A stretch of DNA of 64,000 nucleotides from Flavilitoribacter nigricans DSM 23189 = NBRC 102662. Its GTDB lineage: Bacteria > Bacteroidota > Bacteroidia > Chitinophagales > Saprospiraceae. Positions 34,912-43,569 of this stretch are shown here, piece by piece; position 1 is the stretch's first letter, and each line of letters opens with the position of its first letter. The stretch spans positions 53,275 to 117,274 of the forward strand of contig NZ_PDUD01000042.1 of assembly GCF_002646595.1 (NCBI RefSeq). The letters are read 5' to 3'. A program made the position numbers and the translations under genes. Under the pieces are notes generated by a model. The model was not told the origin of the DNA. It ran no database searches and saw nothing but the letters and a program-made list of their open reading frames with translations.

Positions 34912-36117
34912 ATGAATTATCCTAACCTAATTCCCCTGGAGGGCGTCATTCAGGACTATGACTGGGGCGGTTATCACTATATCCCGGCTCTGATCGGGAA
35001 AGAGCAGGCAGCAAACCAACCCCAGGCCGAACTCTGGATGGGAGCCCACGACCGGGGCCCGGCAAAAGCCTGGATCGACGGTAAAGAAGTGCTACTCAGT
35101 GACTGGATCGCGACCGATCCCCGGGGAATTCTGGGAGATAGAACGGCCCAACGTTTTGCGAACAGCTTACCTTTTCTGTTCAAGATCCTGGATGTACGCA
35201 AAATGCTGTCCATTCAGGCCCATCCTACCAAGGAAGCAGCCGAAGCCGGCTTCGAGCGGGAGAACCGGGAAGGCATCCCGCTGACGGCGCGGCACCGCAA
35301 TTATAAAGATGACAATCACAAGCCGGAGATCATGGTGGCACTGACGGATTTCTGGCTGCTCCACGGCTTTCAGTCCAAAGCGAATATCGAAAAGGTACTG
35401 ACCGAAATGCCGGAATTTGGAGCCCTGCGCCAGGTCCTTAGCCAGGAAGAGATCAAAGGTCTGTACCGGTATATCATGGAACTGCCGCAGGAAAAAGTAG
35501 ACCAGCTCCTACAGCCGCTGGCGGAGCGACTGGAACCCGAATTGGCCGCCGGTAAACTGGAGCGCAGCCAGCCGGATTACTGGGCCGCCCAGGCTTTCCG
35601 GGATTACACCCGGGACGGGCACTACGATCGCGGCGTGTTTTCCATCTATTTGTATAATCTGGTCAACCTTCGTACCGGCGAGGGTATATTTCAGGATGCG
35701 AACGTTCCCCACGCCTACTTGGAAGGGGTAAATGTGGAACTGATGGCCAATTCGGATAATGTATTTCGGGGCGGCCTGACGAGCAAGCACGTGGATGTGG
35801 ACGAGCTGATGCTTCACCTGCAATTCGAACCCGTAGTACCGCAGGTACTGACCGGCACCGAACGGCTGCAACACGAACACCTTTTCCCCGCTCCGGTTCC
35901 CGATTTCGAACTGAGCCGGATCCAATTGCAGGCAGACGATGAATTTTTACTGGAAAATCAGGATGGTCCGGCGATCTATATACTCCTGTCCGGAGCGGTC
36001 AGCTCGGAGATCGGTACGCTCGGCCGGGGAGCTATCTTTTTTAGTCCGGACGGTGCGACCGTAGCCTTGCGAGGATTGGAAGAGGCGGTGGTCTTTCGGG
36101 CCGGCACACCGGAATAA
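34912..36117 (+). CDS. manA: Mannose-6-phosphate isomerase, class I
   Basis: The enzyme interconverts mannose-6-phosphate and fructose-6-phosphate, linking mannose use to glycolysis and GDP-mannose synthesis. The 401-residue product has the type I cupin motifs: GVIQDYDWGGYHYIPAL, LSIQAHPTKEAAEAGF (zinc-binding Gln and His), NHKPEIMVALTDFWLLHGF (Glu ligand) and NVPHAYLEGVNVELMANSDNVFRGGLT (the last His ligand and substrate region). The length and order are normal. It is monocistronic, with lutC converging from the right. Confidence 0.94.
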   Translation: MNYPNLIPLEGVIQDYDWGGYHYIPALIGKEQAANQPQAELWMGAHDRGPAKAWIDGKEVLLSDWIATDPRGILGDRTAQRFANSLPFLFKILDVRKMLSIQAHPTKEAAEAGFERENREGIPLTARHRNYKDDNHKPEIMVALTDFWLLHGFQSKANIEKVLTEMPEFGALRQVLSQEEIKGLYRYIMELPQEKVDQLLQPLAERLEPELAAGKLERSQPDYWAAQAFRDYTRDGHYDRGVFSIYLYNLVNLRTGEGIFQDANVPHAYLEGVNVELMANSDNVFRGGLTSKHVDVDELMLHLQFEPVVPQVLTGTERLQHEHLFPAPVPDFELSRIQLQADDEFLLENQDGPAIYILLSGAVSSEIGTLGRGAIFFSPDGATVALRGLEEAVVFRAGTPE

Positions 36118-36191
36118 TAAATTTCCATGATCGCGATCTGCTGCTGCGATGATCCGTGGGGGCTATACCCTTTGGTCATCGCAGCCGTAAC

Positions 36192-36770
36192 TCATACGAT
36201 CAGCACCAGCCAGGTACGCGGGCCCTGGGCACCGATCACCAGCGACTGCTCAATATCCGCCGTTTTGGAAGGTCCGGCGATGAACAGTCCGAATCCGGGT
36301 TCGTCGATCTCAATGCGGCCGTAGGCCTCGTGCATATTTCCGACGATATTTTTGCGATCCAACAGCAGAATGAGGTGCTCGGCGATAAAGGGAACCACGC
36401 GCTGTCCCATTTCTTTTTCCGTCAGCCAGACAGCGGCATTTTCCGCCACGCCCACCAGTGCCGGCAGAATGGCGAGGTCCAGACCGTGCAGGTCCGTCAA
36501 CCGTTGGATCTGATCCAGTTCCGTGTTGCCGAGCGTACTGTCGGGGATGCGGCAGAGTACTCTCGCCGAATCCGGATAGTGTTGCCGGGCCAGATCTTCC
36601 CAGTGCTCGCCCGCTTCGAGCAGGTGTACCCGACCGCCCGATTTCTCCACCATTTCCATGAAGTAGGGGAGCACCTCCTCGGTGATCGGCGGAAAGCTGG
36701 GCGGGTCCGGCAGTGGGCTTACCGCCGGTTTATTCTCCTTGATGGCCCGCAAAATTTTTTCTCTGCTCAT
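36192..36770 (-). CDS. lutC: Lactate utilization protein C (LutC/YkgG family)
   Basis: This 192-residue protein begins MSREKILRAIKENKPAVSPLPDPP and contains AILPALVGVAENAAVWLTEKEMGQRVVPFIAEHLILL and the family C-terminal FGLFIAGPSKTADIEQSLVIGAQGPRTWLVLIV, all typical of LutC/DUF162. With LutA and LutB it forms the L-lactate oxidising complex of Bacillus and relatives. It lies 194 bases downstream of lutB on the same strand. Confidence 0.9.
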   Translation of the reverse strand: MSREKILRAIKENKPAVSPLPDPPSFPPITEEVLPYFMEMVEKSGGRVHLLEAGEHWEDLARQHYPDSARVLCRIPDSTLGNTELDQIQRLTDLHGLDLAILPALVGVAENAAVWLTEKEMGQRVVPFIAEHLILLLDRKNIVGNMHEAYGRIEIDEPGFGLFIAGPSKTADIEQSLVIGAQGPRTWLVLIV

Positions 36771-36898
36771 AAAGTTGGCTGATCTTGGGTAACCTTTACT
36801 CCACTGTTCAAATTGAGTGATTGTAAGGCTGTTAAATTATCGTGACCTTCCATAAGGAAGTCTAATTGTTATAAAGTGTGGTTTTATGTGGATGCTGG

Positions 36899-36929
36899 TG
36901 CTCGAGGGGGCTCCGGCATTCTTTTTTTT
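36899..36929 (+). terminator. Intrinsic terminator on the plus strand inside the lut locus
   Basis: TGCTCGAG (36899-36906) pairs with CTCCGGCA (36911-36918) around GGGG, with one G-T wobble, and is followed by TTCTTTTTTTT. It is oriented opposite to lutB and lutC, so it would end transcription coming rightwards from manA or from an antisense promoter in lutC, and would shield lutB. Confidence 0.65.
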
Positions 36930-36964
36930 GCCACTGCACGGCGACATTACGGCCGCCATCCACA

Positions 36965-38323
36965 TTAGCGGTTTTTTCGGTACCACTCGCCAAAGCTCTG
37001 TTTAGGCGGAGTCGGCAATTCGCGATCCTTACCCCAGTCATTCCAGCGGTTATAGACAAGGGCTCGCGGCGTGATCTTCAGCGCCAGCCGGCCCATTTTT
37101 CCGGCCATGCGGTAGAGCCAGGGATGGCGGAATAACCAGGCCGCCATATTCATGGCGAAACCTTTTCCGGCCGATTGTGCCTTTTCTTCCGTGATCACCT
37201 GTCGCCATTTGTACAGCTGATGGTGGATATCGATCTTCACCGGGCAAACGTCGGCGCAGGAGCCGCAGAGCGTAGAGGCAAACGGAAGGTCCTTGTGCTT
37301 TTTCAGGTCGATGCCCGGCGTCAGGATAGAACCGATCGGCCCGGGAACCGTGTAGCCGTAGCTGTGGCCACCGCTGCGGCGGTAAATGGGACAGGTATTC
37401 ATACAGGCTCCACAGCGGATACAGGCCAGTGATTTGCGAAAGTCTTTGCGACCCAACTGGCGGCTGCGACCGTTATCAACAATGATGATGTGCATTTCTC
37501 CTCCCGGTTTGGGCCGGTGGTGATGCGCGGTGTATACGGTGATCGGTTGCCCTGTAGCGCTGCGGGCCAGCAGACGGGTAAATACCCCGAGATCTTCCGC
37601 GCGCGGAATGATCTTTTCCATTCCCATAGAATGGATCTGGACTTTGGCCAGGTGGACCCCCATATCCGCGTTCCCTTCGTTGGTACATACCACCACACCG
37701 CCGGTATTAGCGATGGCAAAGTTCACGCCCGTCAGAGCCGCTTCGGCTTTCAGGAAATATTCCCGCAGGTGGCCACGCGCCGCTTCGGTGAGGTACTGCG
37801 GATCGGCATTGCCCGCTTCCGTGCCGATCTTTTCGTGGAACAATTCTCCGATCTCCTCCTTTTTCATGTGAATGGCCGGCATCACGATATGGCTGGGCAC
37901 ATTCTCTTCCAGTTGGACGATGCGTTCCCCGAGGTCCGTATCGATCACTTCGATACCATTCGCTTCCAGAAAGGGATTGAGGTGGCATTCTTCGGTGAGC
38001 ATGGATTTACTCTTCACCATTTTAGTGTACTCATGCCGGCGCAGAATGCTCAGCACGATCTCATTGTGCTCTTTGGCATCCGCAGCCCAGTGGACGGTAA
38101 CGCCATTGCGTTGGGCATTGTCTTCAAACTGAACGAGGTATTCATCCAGTTCGCTGAGTACGTTGAGTTTGATCCGAGAGGCAAGTTCGCGCAGCTGTTC
38201 CCATTCGGGGATCTGGTGGGCGGCCATATCCCGTTTTTGGCGGACCCACCAAAGGGAGGAGTCGTGCCAGTCCGTACGCGGTTCGTTGCTAATGAATTGG
38301 GCAGCGGCGGATGCGTGAGTCAT
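36965..38323 (-). CDS. lutB: Lactate utilization protein B, iron-sulfur protein
   Basis: The product (452 residues from the ATG at 38323) starts MTHASAAAQFISNEPRTDWHD and joins a DUF162-like domain (about 60-290, with VLSELDEYLVQFEDNAQRNG and ANTGGVVVCTNEGNADMG) to a C-terminal ferredoxin-like segment with two 4Fe-4S motifs: CIRCGACMNTCP followed by IYRR, and CGSCADVCPVKIDI. This matches LutB. An ATG-less upstream extension to 38371 overlaps the promoter and was rejected. A -7 element lies at 38369-38376. lutA is absent from the neighbourhood. Confidence 0.93.
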   Translation of the reverse strand: MTHASAAAQFISNEPRTDWHDSSLWWVRQKRDMAAHQIPEWEQLRELASRIKLNVLSELDEYLVQFEDNAQRNGVTVHWAADAKEHNEIVLSILRRHEYTKMVKSKSMLTEECHLNPFLEANGIEVIDTDLGERIVQLEENVPSHIVMPAIHMKKEEIGELFHEKIGTEAGNADPQYLTEAARGHLREYFLKAEAALTGVNFAIANTGGVVVCTNEGNADMGVHLAKVQIHSMGMEKIIPRAEDLGVFTRLLARSATGQPITVYTAHHHRPKPGGEMHIIIVDNGRSRQLGRKDFRKSLACIRCGACMNTCPIYRRSGGHSYGYTVPGPIGSILTPGIDLKKHKDLPFASTLCGSCADVCPVKIDIHHQLYKWRQVITEEKAQSAGKGFAMNMAAWLFRHPWLYRMAGKMGRLALKITPRALVYNRWNDWGKDRELPTPPKQSFGEWYRKNR

Positions 38324-38368
38324 AGAAGTGGTTATTCGTTTGCAGTTGGTGTTCTTTTCGTTTCTCCA

Positions 38369-38376
38369 CAAATATA
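38369..38376 (-). promoter_or_regulatory. Candidate -7 promoter element for lutB
   Basis: On the minus strand TATATTTG lies 46 bases upstream of the lutB ATG, a perfect TAnnTTTG match. It falls between the outer-membrane protein gene's terminator and lutB, as expected for a separate lut transcript. Confidence 0.5.
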
Positions 38377-38463
38377 AGCAGCCATCTCCACATACCTGAA
38401 TTTTGGCTCCGGCAACCTGTTGCGAATACTCTAAAATGCAAAATGGTCACGATACAAAGGAGC

Positions 38464-38504
38464 AAAAAAATTGCGTTCCCGGCAGCATATCGCCGAAAAC
38501 GCAA
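38464..38504 (-). terminator. Intrinsic terminator after the DUF6089 gene
   Basis: Read on the minus strand, TTGCGTTTTCGGC pairs along all 13 positions (two G-T wobbles) with GCCGGGAACGCAA around an 8-base loop, followed directly by seven T. It lies 81 bases after the stop of the outer-membrane protein gene and separates it from lutB. Confidence 0.9.
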
Positions 38505-38584
38505 CAAATCAGGTTCAAGATCTTTTCAACTGAAGGTTTAGCTAAACTATATATCTCCACCGTCAGGGGTGGCAGCCGATCTGC

Positions 38585-39412
38585 TTACTTACTACCGTAG
38601 CCCGGGCAGCGGATATCACCGAAGTAATAAACCAGGCCTACGCCGAGAAACATGTAAGAATCATTATTGCTGCTGTCTCCGCGCTGGCGGCCTTCCTGGC
38701 CGATCGGGCCTTCCGTCACGCCGGGGATCGCAATGGAGCGATCCGACAGTTCGGCGGCGATCTCTCCGCGGGAGCGGATCAGGTCACTTTTATCCGGATA
38801 AACGGTACTTACATCGTCGAGGTAGTCTGTATATAAATGGCGGGCGCTCAGTTCGAAGTTGAGGCTCCACTCGTAGGACAGGTCGATCTTAAAGCCCATA
38901 CCGTACACCAGGCCGGCGGTTACCGTATAGTATTCTTCACCCTTGAACTGACCTTCCGTACCCAGCGGCCGCAATTCGTGCAGGGTACCGTCCAACTCGG
39001 CTTTGGGGTTGAAGTAAAAAGCGTTGAGGCCACCGAAAAGATAGGGCGTAAAAAATTCGTCCTTACTGCCGTGGTTGTAGGGCAGGAAGTTGAATTCCAG
39101 CTGCAGGGCCGCATCGAGGATGGTGGATTGAAAACTCAGATTGCGGGCTCTTTCGAAGACGTTTTTCGAATCGGCATCGGTATCCGAAATGCTACCGTAA
39201 TTGCCGGACATCTTCAGCGCAATGCGATTATTGAAGTTATAACGGGCAACGATCCCCCCGGCCAGTCCGGGTTTACTCAGATCGAAATCGGTGTTCAGAT
39301 CGCCGAAATAGTACGATACTCCGGCCCACGGACCTGCTTCCCAACCGCGTTGAGCGTGTGCGCTCAGGCATAATCCCAGCAGGACAATCAAAAAAGTAAT
39401 TTTCTTTTGCAT
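38585..39412 (-). CDS. Outer-membrane beta-barrel protein, DUF6089-like
   Basis: The 275-residue product has a signal peptide (MQKKITFLIVLLGLCLSAHAQ) and then alternating amphipathic strands: EAGPWAGVSYYFGDLNTDFDLSKPGLAGGIVARYNFNNRIALK, AALQLEFNFLPYN, FFTPYLFGGLNAFYFNPKAEL, MGFKIDLSYEWSLNFELSARHLYTDYLDDVSTVYPD and a last strand YMFLGVGLVYYF. This is the DUF6089 type of small outer-membrane barrel. No activity is known; it is likely structural or a porin-like protein. The ATG at 39412 places the signal peptide at the very N-terminus; an ATG at 39433 would add seven residues. A -7-like TATCTTTG on the minus strand lies at 39538-39545. Confidence 0.88.
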   Translation of the reverse strand: MQKKITFLIVLLGLCLSAHAQRGWEAGPWAGVSYYFGDLNTDFDLSKPGLAGGIVARYNFNNRIALKMSGNYGSISDTDADSKNVFERARNLSFQSTILDAALQLEFNFLPYNHGSKDEFFTPYLFGGLNAFYFNPKAELDGTLHELRPLGTEGQFKGEEYYTVTAGLVYGMGFKIDLSYEWSLNFELSARHLYTDYLDDVSTVYPDKSDLIRSRGEIAAELSDRSIAIPGVTEGPIGQEGRQRGDSSNNDSYMFLGVGLVYYFGDIRCPGYGSK

Positions 39413-39537
39413 GTTTAAATGTGGTGTATTCATGAGATTATTATCAAGACGAGATATGGTCGTCTGTATTCTTGCATTTGGGTTACCGGTCTGGAGTATT
39501 ATCCTGGAACCGGACAGCCGTTTTATCCAAAAAGTCC

Positions 39538-39545
39538 CAAAGATA
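39538..39545 (-). promoter_or_regulatory. Candidate -7 promoter element for the DUF6089 gene
   Basis: TATCTTTG on the minus strand matches TAnnTTTG. It would give a leader of about 125 bases before the ATG at 39412. The rest of the 39413-39761 spacer holds only this element and the terminator of the deacetylase gene; I see no other gene in it. Confidence 0.4.
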
Positions 39546-39681
39546 TTTGTCCTTTGGTTATAAAACGCTGCAAAACTAGGTTTTAACGATAGAACCGCCG
39601 ACTGTGGTATGCGTATACTTTACTTTGTCTTGTTAATGCCCGATTGAGGACGATGAGACCGGTAAAAAAGGCCCCGCGGGA

Positions 39682-39720
39682 ACCAAAAACAAAAGCCACC
39701 GTGCGTTCGCACGATGGCTT
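39682..39720 (-). terminator. Intrinsic terminator of the polysaccharide deacetylase gene
   Basis: On the minus strand AAGCCATCGTGCG pairs with CGCACGGTGGCTT (one wobble) around a two-base turn, and is followed by TTTTGTTTTTGG. It begins 41 bases after the deacetylase stop. Confidence 0.88.
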
Positions 39721-39761
39721 GTTTTACATTGCATCAAAAGTAAGTTATATCGCGAAGCGCA

Positions 39762-40415
39762 TCAGGCGCTTTTTCTCAGGTTGACTTGCTGTTCTTCTTC
39801 CGAAGTACTCAGTGCGTGGAATTCGTACCCCTGGTTCTTGAAGTGTTCCAGTACGCGGGGCAGTACGTATTCCAGTTTTTCCTGTGCTTTCAGACTATCG
39901 TGAAAAACGACAATGGAGCCGGGATTTACGTTTGAGATAACGTTATCCAGGCACTGCTCATTGCTGATGTTGGGATCAAAATCTCCACTCAGCACGTCCC
40001 ACATTACGATCCGGTAGTGGCGCTGCAGGAATTGAGCCTGCTTGGGCTTCATTCTGCCGTAGGGCGGCCGGAAAAGCGTTGTTTTAACGGCGCGGGCACA
40101 GTGGCGGATATCATGGAAGTAGGTCAGATTGTCCACGGACCAGCCGTTCAGGTGCTGGTTGGTGTGGTTGCCGACCGCATGACCGGCTTCTACGACCTGC
40201 TGGAATACTTCCGGGTGGCGGTGGATATTTTCACCGACGCAGAAGAAAGTGGCGTGGGCGTTGTAGGCCTCCAGTTGTTCGAGCACCCAGGGAGTTACCT
40301 CCGGGATGGGGCCGTCGTCAAAAGTGAGGTATACGATCTTTTCCTTTCCCGGTATACGCCAGGTAAAATTGGGAAAAAGGTCTTGGATAAATTGAGGAGT
40401 CTTAATTAAATACAT
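39762..40415 (-). CDS. Polysaccharide deacetylase family protein (NodB homology)
   Basis: The 217-residue product from the ATG at 40415 (MYLIKTPQFIQDLFPNFTWRI) carries the NodB motifs: VYLTFDDGP (catalytic Asp and metal Asp), AVGNHTNQHLNGW (metal His-x3-His), TTLFRPPYGRMK, VMWDVLSGDFDP and SIVVFHDS (late motif). These enzymes remove acetyl groups from N-acetylglucosamine-containing polymers such as peptidoglycan or chitin. No signal peptide is evident, which is unusual for a cell-wall enzyme, though Bacteroidota have many such forms. An upstream in-frame ATG at 40460 would add 15 polar residues and is less likely. Confidence 0.92.
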   Translation of the reverse strand: MYLIKTPQFIQDLFPNFTWRIPGKEKIVYLTFDDGPIPEVTPWVLEQLEAYNAHATFFCVGENIHRHPEVFQQVVEAGHAVGNHTNQHLNGWSVDNLTYFHDIRHCARAVKTTLFRPPYGRMKPKQAQFLQRHYRIVMWDVLSGDFDPNISNEQCLDNVISNVNPGSIVVFHDSLKAQEKLEYVLPRVLEHFKNQGYEFHALSTSEEEQQVNLRKSA

Positions 40416-40883
40416 TGGGTCTGGATTATTATGTTCATGGATATAATTATTCAAAATCAAAATTCAGCGTGTACGGTTCCGTAAAAAAGTCGCGTAAAAA
40501 CGCGCTTTTTCATCCTGGTGGCTTTAAATTTGCCCACCGTAGCGTGTAGAGCTACGCGTTCCGGAGTTTCAACCGTTTGCTAGAAACTAACAATCTGAGT
40601 TGAAAACTACAAATCGCTTTCCCACAAATTCAAATGGAGGAGATAGTTGGAACCTATTTCGTGTGTAGATGTTGCTGCACAAGCCCAAACTTGAACTGCT
40701 TTGCAGTGTGGATTGTTGAACCTGTGATTTTTTCCTTAGAGCAGTGACTTAAGTGCCTATCGTGTTTACTAAATTAGAAACGGTTTTCTAACATTTTTCG
40801 CTGCCTGTTGTTCCGGGAAAATTCAAAATTTTTTGAAAATATTTTTTGCACTAGTAATAGTATTGTTATTAATTAACTGAGTA
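40416..40883 (+). other. Long leader region upstream of gltX, possible ncRNA
   Basis: This 468-base spacer contains a hairpin CGCGT-AAAA-ACGCG followed by CTTTTTC (about 40491-40510), then a plus-strand TAAATTTG (40525-40532) fitting a -7 element, then a hairpin CGTAGC/GCTACG (about 40539-40556). Further potential stems occur near 40670-40720 (CAAG-CCCAAA-CTTG nested in CTGCA/TGCAG) before an AT-rich stretch with the near-palindrome TTCAAAATTTTTTGAA. The -7 element about 350 bases ahead of gltX, followed by stems, would suit a small RNA or a long structured leader. I do not recognise a known family and see no tRNA. Confidence 0.35.
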
Positions 40884-42644
40884 ATGCAGAATATTAGACT
40901 GAGATTTGCGCCCAGCCCTACCGGCGCTTTACATATTGGAGGGGTTCGAACTGCACTGTACAACTACCTGCTGGCCCGTAAATTTAACGGTACGTTTATC
41001 CTGAGAATTGAAGATACCGATCAGACCAGATATGTACCCGGAGCCGAAGATTACATCGTGGAAGCGCTGCAGTGGTGTGGTATCGTCCCGGACGAAGGTC
41101 CCGGTTTCGGAGGGGAGTACGGCCCGTACCGCCAGTCCGACCGAAAGGATATCTACGCAAAATACGCCAAAGAACTGGTTGCATCCGGCAACGCCTACTA
41201 CGCTTTCGATACGCCGGAAGAACTCAATGCCAAAAGGGCCCAGAGCGCCGAAGGAGATCACTCCGTATGGAAATACGATTCCCATACACGCATGAGCATG
41301 CGCAACAGTCTGACGATGCCGGCCGCAGAAGTGGAGCAGTTATTGGCCGACAAAACTCCGTATACCGTCCGCCTGAAAGTCCCGGCCAACGATGAAGTGA
41401 TCATCCAGGACCGGGTGCGCGGAGAGGTGATCTTTCAGACCAATGAACTGGACGATAAGGTCATGCTGAAGGCCGATGGAATGCCGACCTACCACCTGGC
41501 CAATATCATCGATGATCATCTGATGCAGATCACCCACGTGATCCGCGGGGAGGAATGGCTTTCCAGTACGGCCCACCACGTGCTGTTGTACCGGGCTTTC
41601 GGCTGGGAAGACACTATGCCGGAGTTTGCGCACCTGCCGCTGATCCTGAAGCCGGCCCCGGAGAGTTTCATCAATAAAAATAATCTGGCGGAACTGGCCG
41701 AACGCTTCACAGGCGATCTCATGCAAAAGCACGGAGATACCCCCGGACTGAAGGAAGACAGTACGCTGAAAGCGATCACGCAGCTGTTCCAGGATAAAGC
41801 CAGTCTGAGCAGCCGCCTGAAAGTAAAAGATAAAGAACCGGAAGACAAAAAGGTCCTCAAAACCTACCTCAAGGATTCGCTCTACGGCAAACTGAGCAAA
41901 CGCGACGGCGACCGTCTGGGCATGCCCGTATTCCCGCTATCCTGGGAAGGGGAGACCGAGGCAGATTCTTTTCTGGGTTTCCGGGAAGCCGGTTTTCTGC
42001 CCGCCGCCGTGGTCAACTTTCTGGCCTTTCTGGGATGGAACCCGGGCACGGAGCAGGAGATCTTTAGTCTGGACGAACTGATCGAGGCCTTCGATCTCGA
42101 AAAGATCAGTAAAAGCGGCGCCCGATTCGATTATGATAAAGCGCGCTGGTACAACCAGCAATACCTGCTGCAAATGCCCGCTGCCGAACTGCCGCCGTTG
42201 GTACGCCCCATCATCGAGGCCCACGGTCACCAGCCGGAAGCCGATTACCTGGAAGGCTTCTGTGATCTGATGAAAGAGCGGGCCGTACTGCTCACCGACT
42301 TCTGGACGGGTGGATATTACTTCTTTGAGCCGATCCGCGATTACGATGATGTCAATATCCGGAAGCGTTATAAGCCGGAACGTCGCCCATTATTCGAAAA
42401 CTTTATCGGGCAGTTGGACGAATTGTCTAACTTTGATGCCGTGCATACGAAAGAAGCCGCCCACACCTTCATGGAGGAAACCGGCCTGAAATTCGGTGAT
42501 GTACTGCCTATCCTGCGGCTCGGACTGGCCGGTACCATGCAGGGCCCCGATGTATTCCGCATGATGGAATTGATGGGCAAGGAAACGGTCGTTACCCGGC
42601 TGCGCGAAGGACTTAATTACTTTGATAATCTGATCAATTCATAA
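40884..42644 (+). CDS. gltX: Glutamyl-tRNA synthetase
   Basis: The 586-residue class I enzyme ligates glutamate to tRNA-Glu. The HIGH signature is APSPTGALHIGGVRTALYN at the N-terminus and the KMSKS signature is KLSKRDGDRLGMPV near residue 340. ILRIEDTDQTR and MPTYHLANIIDDHLMQITHVIRGEEWLSS are the other expected blocks. It is somewhat longer than the usual 470-500 residues because of an insertion near 280-335 (DKASLSSRLKVKDKEPEDKK...), also seen in other Bacteroidota. Whether it also charges tRNA-Gln is not decidable here; no gatCAB is in view. Confidence 0.97.
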   Translation: MQNIRLRFAPSPTGALHIGGVRTALYNYLLARKFNGTFILRIEDTDQTRYVPGAEDYIVEALQWCGIVPDEGPGFGGEYGPYRQSDRKDIYAKYAKELVASGNAYYAFDTPEELNAKRAQSAEGDHSVWKYDSHTRMSMRNSLTMPAAEVEQLLADKTPYTVRLKVPANDEVIIQDRVRGEVIFQTNELDDKVMLKADGMPTYHLANIIDDHLMQITHVIRGEEWLSSTAHHVLLYRAFGWEDTMPEFAHLPLILKPAPESFINKNNLAELAERFTGDLMQKHGDTPGLKEDSTLKAITQLFQDKASLSSRLKVKDKEPEDKKVLKTYLKDSLYGKLSKRDGDRLGMPVFPLSWEGETEADSFLGFREAGFLPAAVVNFLAFLGWNPGTEQEIFSLDELIEAFDLEKISKSGARFDYDKARWYNQQYLLQMPAAELPPLVRPIIEAHGHQPEADYLEGFCDLMKERAVLLTDFWTGGYYFFEPIRDYDDVNIRKRYKPERRPLFENFIGQLDELSNFDAVHTKEAAHTFMEETGLKFGDVLPILRLGLAGTMQGPDVFRMMELMGKETVVTRLREGLNYFDNLINS

Positions 42645-42680
42645 TCAGATCATCAACCAAATCATCCAATCATCAACAAC
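42645..42680. repeat. Short-period repeat (ATCATCNA type), gltX end
   Basis: Between the gltX stop and the next start the unit ATCATC followed by two to four bases repeats about four times (AGATCATCAACCAAATCATCC). This is the first of several such arrays at gene junctions between 42 and 55 kb. Confidence 0.65.
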
Positions 42681-42872
42681 ATGGCGAAGAAAAAAAAGGA
42701 AGAGAAAGATCCCTCGGTCCACGATGAGCTGGAAGGGTTCAACATCAACATCAACGAGTTTGGACAGATCGTCACCAATTTCGAAGTGGACAAACTGAAT
42801 GACTTCCTGGATGAGAATGTGGAAGATAAAAAATTGCGCGACCGGGATGATCTGAAGCGGGAGGAGGAATGA
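42681..42872 (+). CDS. Small charged conserved hypothetical protein
   Basis: A 63-residue ORF begins with ATG and runs MAKKKKEEKDPSVHDELEGFNININEFGQIV... to a polar helical C-terminus. It is preceded and followed by ATCATC-type repeats and fills the space between gltX and the ABC transporter genes. The clear start, the mid-section with a hydrophobic pattern (INEFGQIVTNFEVDKLNDFLDENVED) and the sharp boundary against the repeats support it as a real gene of unknown function. Confidence 0.7.
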   Translation: MAKKKKEEKDPSVHDELEGFNININEFGQIVTNFEVDKLNDFLDENVEDKKLRDRDDLKREEE

Positions 42873-42936
42873 AACGATGATTTGATCATTCAATCATCAG
42901 ATCATCCAATCATCCAATCATCGAATCATCAACAAG
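42873..42936. repeat. Short-period repeat (ATCATCNA type)
   Basis: Eight or so units of ATCATC or ATCATT with a 2-4 base spacer (AATCATCAGATCATCCAATC) fill the gap between the small protein gene and the ABC ATPase gene. The period is mostly 9 or 10 bases. Confidence 0.75.
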
Positions 42937-43569
42937 ATGTTGCAAACCGACCAACTCAAATTTGCCTATACCGGAGGTGATACCTTCTCTTTTCCCGATA
43001 TCAGCTGTGAGCGCGGCGCGCACTGGCTGCTGCTGGGACAGTCCGGTAGCGGTAAAACTACTTTTTTGCATTTGTTAGGCGGTTTGCTGTCGCCGAAATC
43101 CGGAGCGATCCGGCTGGAAGGGACCGATATGGCCCAATTGTCCGGTCCGGCGCTGGACCGTTTTCGCGGTCGGCACATTGGAATCATTTTCCAGAAGGCG
43201 CATTTTGTGAATGCCCTGACCGTGGGGGAGAACCTGGCCCTGGCGCAGGAACTGGCTGGTGTGCCGGTCGACAACGGGCGGATCGCCAAATTGCTGGATC
43301 GCCTCAACGTGGGCCAGAAGATCCACCGCAAACCCGATCGCCTCAGCGTAGGGGAGCAGCAAAGGGTGGCCATCGCCCGGGCGCTGGTCAACAGTCCGGA
43401 GCTTATCCTGGCGGACGAACCGACTTCCGCCCTGGACGATGAGAACTGCGAGCAGGTACTGCACCTGCTGACCGAACAGGCGGCTTCCGTGAAGGCGACG
43501 CTCCTGATCGTTACCCACGACGGCAGACTGAAAGATAAAATTCCTAACCAGATCCGGCTCGACTCATGA
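42937..43569 (+). CDS. ABC transporter ATP-binding protein (LolD/MacB-like)
   Basis: The 210-residue ATPase has Walker A GQSGSGKTT, signature RLSVGEQQRVAIARAL, Walker B LILADEPTSALDD and the H-loop IVTHDG. These and its size match the LolD/MacB-type ATPases that power outer-membrane lipoprotein release or mechanotransmission. Its stop overlaps the permease start by 4 bases (ATGA), so the two proteins form one transporter. Confidence 0.93.
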   Translation: MLQTDQLKFAYTGGDTFSFPDISCERGAHWLLLGQSGSGKTTFLHLLGGLLSPKSGAIRLEGTDMAQLSGPALDRFRGRHIGIIFQKAHFVNALTVGENLALAQELAGVPVDNGRIAKLLDRLNVGQKIHRKPDRLSVGEQQRVAIARALVNSPELILADEPTSALDDENCEQVLHLLTEQAASVKATLLIVTHDGRLKDKIPNQIRLDS

